This document shows, one piece after another, positions 1-5,053 of a stretch of 5,053 nucleotides of DNA. The stretch is from positions 1 to 5,053 of the forward strand of contig CAZXXS010000028.1 of NCBI GenBank assembly GCA_964644845.1, read 5' to 3'. Origin of the DNA: Geothermovivens sp964644845 (GTDB taxonomy: Bacteria; Zhuqueibacterota; Zhuqueibacteria; Oleimicrobiales; Geothermoviventaceae). Under the pieces are notes generated by a model. That model ran no database searches, was not told the origin of the DNA, and saw only the letters and a list, made by a program, of their open reading frames with translations. Numbering within the stretch: the stretch's first letter is position 1; each line of letters opens with the position of its first letter. The position numbers and the translations under genes were made by a program.

Positions 1-1
1 G

Positions 2-337
2 TGCATCCTGCACATCTGCGGAGACGCGAGTCGTTTGGTGCCAGCGATGGCGAGAACGGGTGCGCAGGGTTTGAGCCTTGACTACCAGGTTGACCTGCTT
101 GCGGCTGCAGAACAGGTTCCGGAGGACGTAGTTTTGATCGGCAATCTCGACCCCGCGGGCGTGGTTTCCCGAGGCAGTCAAGACGAGGTGGCTGCCGCCA
201 CGGAAGAACTGATCCGCCGCATGGCTGGCCGGCAAAACTTCGTTCTCAGCAGCGGTTGTGACCTTCCGCCCGAGACACCCCTGGAGAACATCCGCGCCAT
301 GGTTGAAGTTGCCAGAACTTTCCAGAACCGCGGGTGA
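2..337 (+). CDS. MtaA/CmuA-type (uroporphyrinogen decarboxylase superfamily) methyltransferase, C-terminal fragment
   Basis: The frame is open from the left edge to TGA 335-337 and gives the last 111 residues of a protein whose family is usually about 330-380 residues, so roughly two thirds lie outside the window. Seen in the sequence: a HICGD motif at the very start (His codon 11-13, Cys codon 17-19), a GLSLDYQVDL segment, GNLDP near the middle, and SSGCDLPPETPLENI near the end (Cys codon 257-259). The spaced His-X-Cys...Cys set matches the zinc ligands of MtaA/MtbA/CmuA methyltransferases, which activate a thiol acceptor such as coenzyme M for methyl transfer from a corrinoid protein. True HemE decarboxylases lack this set. 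The acceptor and the methyl donor are unknown, and partner corrinoid or substrate methyltransferase genes, if present, would lie to the left. The protein is probably cytosolic. The family call is secure; the exact reaction is inferred. Confidence 0.85.
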   Translation, partial: CILHICGDASRLVPAMARTGAQGLSLDYQVDLLAAAEQVPEDVVLIGNLDPAGVVSRGSQDEVAAATEELIRRMAGRQNFVLSSGCDLPPETPLENIRAMVEVARTFQNRG

Positions 338-567
338 ACTTGGAGTGTCGCTCCAGATTTCGTTCGCGCGAGAGCGGCTGGTTGCGCCTGGCCCGACGTG
401 ATGTCTGAGGTGTTGGCTGCGCGAGGAGTCAGAGGGGCGTGATGGGCACGGCGGCTCCGTTGGAAGACGAGGCCAGTTTCGATTCCCAGCCGAAGCCGTT
501 TCAGTCTTTTTCAATTCTGAGAACAACCGTGCCGGACTCGATTTCCAATCAGAGGAGGGCGGTTCCC
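338..567. other. Intergenic spacer between the methyltransferase and the secreted gene pair
   Basis: About 230 bp lie between the stop of the upstream gene and the preferred start of the next. Directly after the stop there is a small perfect inverted repeat, TGGAG (341-345) and CTCCA (351-355) with a 5-base loop, followed only by GATTTCGTT. That is too short and too poor in T to call a terminator. An in-frame ATG at 439 would extend the next gene by 43 codons, but that stretch is not protein-like and would bury the signal peptide. I see no convincing -35/-10 pair, although the promoter of the downstream pair most likely lies here. The gap suggests that the flanking genes are separate transcription units. 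Confidence 0.55.
553..558 (+). promoter_or_regulatory. Ribosome binding site deciding the start at 568
   Basis: AGGAGG lies 9 bases upstream of ATG 568-570. It is a near-perfect Shine-Dalgarno sequence and the reason for preferring this start to the in-frame ATG at 439, which also lacks a signal peptide directly behind it. Confidence 0.8.
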
Positions 568-2556
568 ATGAGGAAACGTGTGTTTAGCCGCGTCGCCCCA
601 CTTGCCGTGCTAGTGGTAGGTGTTTTGGCGAGCCCCAGAGCGGCGTCTTGTGCTGCGGAGGTGAGACCCGTCAGCAAGGACGTTCACCTGGTCCTGAAGC
701 AGGTGACGCCTGACAGGTACCCCGGCGCGAGTAGCGTGGTTGTGTTCGACAGCACAGTGGTGCACGTACACGAAACCGGATACGCAGAGACGCGAAAACA
801 CACCCTCACAAAACTTCTCAAGCCATCGGCCGTTAAGGCCAGGAGTGTGCTCCGCGTGACGTACGATCCACTCTCCAACGAAACGGAAATCGTGAGCGTA
901 CGGGTCCACAAGGCGGATGGGAAAATTGTGGATGTGGATCTGGGCAGCGTGGAAGACCTGTCAGCGCCGGCTGGGATCATCTTGTGGGACAACCGAATGA
1001 AGGTCCTGCAACTACCCCACCTGGAGGTTGGGGATGCCGTTGAAGTCACGACGCTTCGGCGTGGCTTTCGCGTGGCCTACTTACAGACCGAGCCCGAAGA
1101 GCGTTTTATTCCCCCAATGCGAGGGCATTTCTACGACGTCGTTTACTTCTCCGCCTGGGAGCCGGTTCTGGAGCGACGCTACGAGCTGCGGTTACCCAAA
1201 GACAAGCCGATTCAGTTCAAGGTGTACAACGGAGAAGTGAGCAGTTCGGAGACCTTTAATGGCGACACGCTCGTGTACGTGTGGGAGAAAAAGAACATCA
1301 AACCGTTCGAACGGGAACCTCAGATGGTTTCTTTTTCCGACGTCGCCACCAAGGTAGTGATGGCCACGGTTCCGGATTGGTTCACGAAGTCGAGGTGGTT
1401 CTTCAAGATCAACGAGCCGAGTCTGAAGGCAACCCCCGAGATCGCCCAGAAAGCGAAAGAAATCGTGCGTGGCCTGAGGTCGGATGATGAGAAAATTGCG
1501 GCGCTGGTTCACTGGGTTGCGCAGAACGTTCGCTACCTCGGTCTGTCGATGGGTAAGGGTGAGGGGTACACAATTCATCCGGCATGGATGACATTTCGGG
1601 ACCGCGGTGGCGTGTGCAAGGACAAGGCAGGCCTCCTGATCGCGATGTTGCGGTCCTTGGGTTACGAAGCCTACGCGGTGATGACCGAAGCCGGCTCCCG
1701 AGTGGAGCGTATTCCAGCTGACCAGTTCAATCACTGTGTGGCCGCCGTACGGACTCGGGACGGGAACTTGCGGCTTCTCGACCCAACGTGGGCACCGAAC
1801 AGCCGTGAGCTCTGGTCTTCCGCGGAAGCTCGTCAGGACGTCGTGGTGGGAACGCCCGAGGGGCGTGATCTCGAGCAAGCCCCGTACTTCCCTCCAGAAA
1901 CGAATTACTTGCGGATGAAAATCAGGAGCCAGCTGCAACCGGACGGGGCACTGATTGCCCACGTAAAAGTGACAGCTGACGGCGCACCGGACACACAAAT
2001 CCGTCGGCGCCTTGCCCGTACGCCTTTGCGGGACAGGGAACGTACCTTGCGGCGTTTCTTCTCGGAGGCGTTGCCAGCGGCAAAGGTAAGACGTGTGAGC
2101 TGGTCAGATCCCGAGGACTTTTCGAGACCGAGTTCCCTGGAGGCAGAGGTTGAAATCCCAGGCTACGCCGTGGTGGCGGGCGACTCGATGCTCGTTCAGC
2201 CGATCGGCCAGTTTCTTCCATTCAGCCGTGCTTGGGGGGCGGATTTCCTGAATCTGGATCGACCGAAACAAAGGAAGTACCCGTTCAGGGTGCGTGCCAC
2301 GAGGCTGGTTGAGATCACAGAAGAGCTGAGGCTGCCGAAAGGTTTTGGGCTACTGAAGGCACCACGTGATCAGCACATTTCGGGCCCAGAGGCAGAGTAC
2401 GCGTACGAGGTACGGCGTGACAAAAAGAAGCTTGTCCTGCGCGTGCAGTTTTCGATCAAGCACCGAATTCTGCCCGCTGAGAGCTACCCGAATGTTCGGA
2501 AGGCGGTGTCTTGCCTGAAACAGCACACCCATGCGTTGGTCGTTTTGGCCAGGTAG
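568..2556 (+). CDS. Secreted DUF3857/transglutaminase-like domain protein with intact catalytic triad
   Basis: A 662-residue protein from ATG 568, chosen because it has an AGGAGG site and is followed at once by a signal peptide: basic MRKR, a hydrophobic core at about residues 9-21, and plausible cleavage near residues 27-30. Cys28 follows AAS, which is a poor lipobox, so type I cleavage is preferred. Residues about 56-227 resemble DUF3857, with a VRVHKADGKIVDV strand and LPHLEVGDAVEV. Residues about 300-417 are the transglutaminase-like core: DDEKIAALVHWVAQNVRYLG leads to GGVCKDKAGLL (Cys350), then FNHC (His389) and LLDPTW (Asp405). These supply a complete Cys-His-Asp triad of the papain-like fold. 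The last roughly 240 residues look beta-rich, with no recognised motif. Length and domain order are normal for periplasmic members of this family, whose substrates are mostly unknown. Bacterial members may act as cysteine peptidases or amide hydrolases rather than crosslinkers. The gene is tightly coupled to a paralogue starting 11 bp downstream. The architecture is secure; the biochemical role is not. Confidence 0.9.
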   Translation: MRKRVFSRVAPLAVLVVGVLASPRAASCAAEVRPVSKDVHLVLKQVTPDRYPGASSVVVFDSTVVHVHETGYAETRKHTLTKLLKPSAVKARSVLRVTYDPLSNETEIVSVRVHKADGKIVDVDLGSVEDLSAPAGIILWDNRMKVLQLPHLEVGDAVEVTTLRRGFRVAYLQTEPEERFIPPMRGHFYDVVYFSAWEPVLERRYELRLPKDKPIQFKVYNGEVSSSETFNGDTLVYVWEKKNIKPFEREPQMVSFSDVATKVVMATVPDWFTKSRWFFKINEPSLKATPEIAQKAKEIVRGLRSDDEKIAALVHWVAQNVRYLGLSMGKGEGYTIHPAWMTFRDRGGVCKDKAGLLIAMLRSLGYEAYAVMTEAGSRVERIPADQFNHCVAAVRTRDGNLRLLDPTWAPNSRELWSSAEARQDVVVGTPEGRDLEQAPYFPPETNYLRMKIRSQLQPDGALIAHVKVTADGAPDTQIRRRLARTPLRDRERTLRRFFSEALPAAKVRRVSWSDPEDFSRPSSLEAEVEIPGYAVVAGDSMLVQPIGQFLPFSRAWGADFLNLDRPKQRKYPFRVRATRLVEITEELRLPKGFGLLKAPRDQHISGPEAEYAYEVRRDKKKLVLRVQFSIKHRILPAESYPNVRKAVSCLKQHTHALVVLAR

Positions 2557-2559
2557 GAG
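2555..2559 (+). promoter_or_regulatory. Ribosome binding site overlapping the upstream stop codon
   Basis: AGGAG begins inside the TAG stop (2554-2556) of the preceding gene and sits 8 bases before ATG 2568-2570. It decides the start at 2568 over the in-frame upstream ATG at 2511. Its position suggests translational coupling, in which ribosomes finishing the first gene expose or reload at the second. Confidence 0.75.
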
Positions 2560-2567
2560 AAAGCGAA

Positions 2568-4508
2568 ATGGTGAGCAAGAAAAAAGCTCTGGCGATTCTG
2601 AGCGCGGCCTTGCTTTGCGTTATCCCGCTTTTCGCTCAGGACGTGACGGTTGAATGGGTCAAGAACGCGCCCTCGGCTAAAGACTACCCTGACCAGGACG
2701 GCTTGATTCTCCTGGAAAAGCGGGTTCTGGAAGTTGGGACAGACGGTTCGCTTACGGAAACGTACACGCGCGTTTTCAAGATCTTCACGCAGGTGGGCCT
2801 CAGTGCCTACGCGGATCCGCGCTTCCTCTTTTGGTCCGGTAGGGAGCAAATCAAGGCTGTTAGAGCCCGTACTTTCATGGCTGACGGTACGGTTGTGCCG
2901 GTTCCAGACAACGGTTACCACGACATGGTTTGGTCAGCGGTGGCTTCTGCACCGGACTGGTTGGCCCTGCACCAGTACGTGGTCGACCACACGGCGCTTG
3001 AGAAAGGGGCGGTCATCGATCTGGAAGTTCGCAGGACTGGGCCGGTGGCACTCAGGGCGTCAGGCGTTGAGCCGCTGCAAACGAGGTTTCCGACTTTGCA
3101 ACGCGTCTTTGAAGTCCGTGTGCCGCAGGGGATGCATTTCGAGTACCGCACTTGGCCTCGGGATGTGAAACCGAGTGTCAGTCAGTCTGGGGATCAAAAG
3201 GTGTACACCTGGAGCCTGCACGATCTGCCTGCGCTTCCGGTAGGGAGTGGACGTGGTGCGAAAACGGCGCACGGGCTGACCGTGGCGTACAGCTTCGTGA
3301 GCTGGCAGACGTGGGCTAAAAAGATGCGGGAAAAGGTTTCAGGCGCGGAACAGCTCGGCGAGGCGGCAAAGCGAAGCCTGACGGAGCTCCTGAGCGGGAA
3401 GGGACGAGGGCTTACGTTGATCCGCACGGCCAGGGACTGGTTGGAGGACAACGTCCGCACGGTTCGCGTGGATCCACTTCTTCAAAGCGCCCAGGTCCGA
3501 CCCGCTAGCAGGGTTTTTGAAACGCGCTACGGCACACCGCTGGAGAAAGCGGTTTTGCTCGCCACGGCGTTACGGGCCTTTGAAGTCCCCGCTTGGGTTG
3601 CTTTGAGCGGACCGTCTGAGCTCGTGTCCCGCCAGGCAGCTTGTCCCGCGGCGCTGACCCACGTCTGGGTCACCGCACAGGTCGACGGACGGGAGGTGTG
3701 GCTTGACCCCACAAGACCGGTGAGGGATTTGGGGACAAGACTGCCAGGAGACCGGGTACTGATCCTTGGGGACGAAAAGTACACGTGGAAGGAGTTTCCT
3801 GTCGGTGACGCAGATGCGAACCATCTTGACCTGAGTCTCAAGTTGACTGTAATGCCATGCGGCCGCGTGCAGGGGGAAGGAACGGCCATTGGCACGGGAG
3901 CTTACGCGCTTGGCTTCGACCTGATGACAGCCGCGGAGAGACGTTCTTTGATCAGCGACTGGCTCGCGACCAGTCTGGGAACAGCCAACGTGGAATTGAA
4001 GGACGTTCCCCTTGTGAGTGACCGCGGGGCGGAAATAGGTTTCACGTTTACGCTGAAGGATTCACTCGCAAGTACCGGGGATTTACGAGTCCTGACGCTG
4101 ACTGGAGGGTGGCCAGCCCCTTCAGGCGAAAAGCTTTCTGGGGAGGAACCAGCACTCGGTGCGTGGATTGAGCTGACAGCGCCGGTTTCGGTTGCAGAAG
4201 AGATTGAGGTGGAGGTTCCGAAAACGTGGAAGGTCCGGCACGTGCCCAAGGGCTGGAAGGTGCAAAACGAAGTTGGCGAGAGCCGGGGCGAAGTCGTGCG
4301 GCTCGGGGCAGGCAGGATCAAACTCGTGCGGAAACTGGAAGTGTCGGAGGCGAGCATCCCGCCACAAGAAGTAAGCGGCTACCTGTCGGTGGTGAACGCG
4401 GGTGGCCAGCTTAGCCAACGGACGTTAGTGTTTCTGGGTCGGCGGGGAAGCTGCGAAGACAAGGCGGCAGCTGATGCGGGCGAGAACCGCCGTAGGACGG
4501 GGCGGTGA
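2568..4508 (+). CDS. Secreted DUF3857/transglutaminase-like domain protein, predicted catalytically inactive
   Basis: A 646-residue protein from ATG 2568. The in-frame ATG at 2511 would add 19 residues lying inside the previous gene and ahead of the signal peptide. The N-terminus MVSKKK plus a hydrophobic run to about residue 22 and likely cleavage after LFA (residue 23) marks export to the periplasm. DUF3857-like features cover roughly residues 40-160: VRARTFMADGTVVPVPDNGY and LEKGAVIDLEVRRTG. A Trp-containing SWQTWAKKMREKV segment follows near residues 245-257, as in family members. The transglutaminase-like core spans about residues 280-386, but the nucleophile position is lost: where the neighbour has GGVCKDKA, this protein reads YGTPLEKA, placing Pro324 at the Cys site. 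His365 (THVWV) and Asp380 (WLDPT) are retained. The rest, to about residue 624, looks beta-rich, then ends in a 22-residue hydrophilic, Arg-rich tail. It is probably a non-catalytic binding or regulatory partner, or a scaffold, for the product of the preceding gene. That role is inference; the family assignment is firm. Confidence 0.88.
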   Translation: MVSKKKALAILSAALLCVIPLFAQDVTVEWVKNAPSAKDYPDQDGLILLEKRVLEVGTDGSLTETYTRVFKIFTQVGLSAYADPRFLFWSGREQIKAVRARTFMADGTVVPVPDNGYHDMVWSAVASAPDWLALHQYVVDHTALEKGAVIDLEVRRTGPVALRASGVEPLQTRFPTLQRVFEVRVPQGMHFEYRTWPRDVKPSVSQSGDQKVYTWSLHDLPALPVGSGRGAKTAHGLTVAYSFVSWQTWAKKMREKVSGAEQLGEAAKRSLTELLSGKGRGLTLIRTARDWLEDNVRTVRVDPLLQSAQVRPASRVFETRYGTPLEKAVLLATALRAFEVPAWVALSGPSELVSRQAACPAALTHVWVTAQVDGREVWLDPTRPVRDLGTRLPGDRVLILGDEKYTWKEFPVGDADANHLDLSLKLTVMPCGRVQGEGTAIGTGAYALGFDLMTAAERRSLISDWLATSLGTANVELKDVPLVSDRGAEIGFTFTLKDSLASTGDLRVLTLTGGWPAPSGEKLSGEEPALGAWIELTAPVSVAEEIEVEVPKTWKVRHVPKGWKVQNEVGESRGEVVRLGAGRIKLVRKLEVSEASIPPQEVSGYLSVVNAGGQLSQRTLVFLGRRGSCEDKAAADAGENRRRTGR

Positions 4509-5053
4509 CACGGGTCGGCGGTGGTTGTGGGGGACCTGACTGGCGTGCATCAGGGCGGACCGGCCATTGGCAAACAGCTAACCTTGCGGTGCGGGAGGCA
4601 CAGGACTTGATTCGGTGAAAGTCTCCCTGTTGGTCAACCAGGTGACGCGTAGGCTGCGGTGTTACGCCGCGAAAGGCCAAGCGCGAGGGAAAGGCAGCAC
4701 TCGACGCTTACAGTACGGAGGGCCTGGTGTGGTGGTATGCCAGGAGCTACGCCGGGGGGCCACGCCGAACGGAAGTGTGTGACGGCACTCTGCAGGTAGG
4801 CAAGATCGTGACCTCCGGGAAGCAACTGGTCGGCGAGGTCACACCGGGGGCCACGCTCTTTTCTGAAGCTGTTCTTTGGACCCAGCGGATGGCTGACAGT
4901 ACCGCTTGCTTCCAGGAGGCGCGGAGCCTTTCCGTGGCGCGAGATTCCATGTCCTCAAGCGATCTGACGATGCTCAAATCGCCCTTCATCGGTAAATCTC
5001 TCTCAACCGAAGCCAAACAAATGAGGAACCTCAGCAAGTCCGCTGTGGCTTTC
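4509..5053. other. Unassigned region; no gene recognised
   Basis: The 545 bases after the second secreted gene hold nothing I can name. On the + strand one frame is open from 4646 to the right edge (136 codons). Its most plausible start is GTG 4727, with GGAGGG at 4717-4722 only 4 bases upstream; the first ATG is 4889. On the - strand one frame is open from the edge down to a stop at 4747-4749 and reads like an amphipathic helix (for example MESRATERLRASWKQAVLSA) before becoming low in recognisable content. The two overlap, so at most one is likely real, and neither shows a family motif. Bases 4509-4645 carry stops in all three + frames. No tRNA, CRISPR or transposon-end pattern was seen. The region could be the edge of a neighbouring gene, a decayed gene, or plain intergenic DNA. 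Confidence 0.5.

Noticed and set aside
341..355. Short inverted repeat TGGAG/CTCCA just after the methyltransferase gene, considered as a terminator
   Set aside because: It has only five base pairs, and the following GATTTCGTT is not a real T-tract. It could easily be chance.
1192..1998. A 268-codon open frame on the - strand inside the first secreted gene
   Set aside because: It lies fully antisense to a gene with a clear domain structure, and its translation is unusually rich in His, Cys and Arg with no family motif. It is a mirror-frame effect of GC-rich codons.
2484..2921. A 145-codon open frame on the - strand spanning the junction of the two secreted genes
   Set aside because: It overlaps two well-supported genes, its product has no recognisable motif, and it would cross the ribosome binding site of the second gene.
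4486..4506. Hairpin ACCGCC/GGCGGT with a 9-base loop at the stop of the second secreted gene, considered as a terminator
   Set aside because: The stem lies inside the coding sequence and is followed by GACACGGG rather than a T-tract, so it does not fit an intrinsic terminator.
4588..4680. GGTGAAAGTC with GGGAG/CTCCC pairing nearby, considered as part of a group II intron or other structured RNA
   Set aside because: The short motif alone is not diagnostic. I found no intron 5' end, no domain V-like hairpin and no reverse transcriptase frame.
4747..4863. Six-residue periodicity of aliphatic or Cys residues in the - strand frame (VTSPTS, CFPEVT, ILPTCR, VPSHTS), reminiscent of a left-handed beta-helix
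   Set aside because: The glycine normally following the aliphatic position in hexapeptide repeats is absent in every turn, only about four turns exist, and the frame itself is not established as coding.

Overview
This is a bacterial window of moderately high GC. It holds the 3' end of one gene, two complete genes in tandem on the + strand, and about 545 bases at the right end that I cannot assign. Both complete proteins begin with export signals and have the architecture of periplasmic DUF3857/transglutaminase-like proteins, which points to a Gram-negative-type bacterium. The upstream fragment belongs to the MtaA/CmuA branch of the uroporphyrinogen decarboxylase superfamily, common in anaerobes that use corrinoid-dependent methyl transfer. 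An uncultured anaerobic or facultative lineage would fit, but nothing here fixes the phylum.

Layout: bases 2-337 encode the last 111 residues of the MtaA/CmuA-like methyltransferase, including its three expected zinc ligands. Bases 338-567 are a spacer of about 230 bp that probably separates two transcription units. Bases 568-2556 encode a 662-residue secreted DUF3857/transglutaminase-like protein with an intact Cys-His-Asp triad. Bases 2568-4508 encode a 646-residue protein of the same architecture, in which the catalytic Cys position is occupied by Pro while His and Asp remain. Only 11 bp separate the two genes, and the second gene's ribosome binding site overlaps the first gene's stop codon, so they are very probably co-transcribed and translationally coupled. 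Bases 4509-5053 contain no gene I recognise. Two competing frames, one per strand, stay open to the right edge.

The most notable point is the pairing of a predicted active transglutaminase/protease-like protein with a predicted catalytically dead paralogue in one tight operon. The substrate is unknown, and any joint action on cell-envelope proteins or peptides is inference. I found no CRISPR array, mobile element, tRNA or rRNA, and no convincing intrinsic terminator or promoter.
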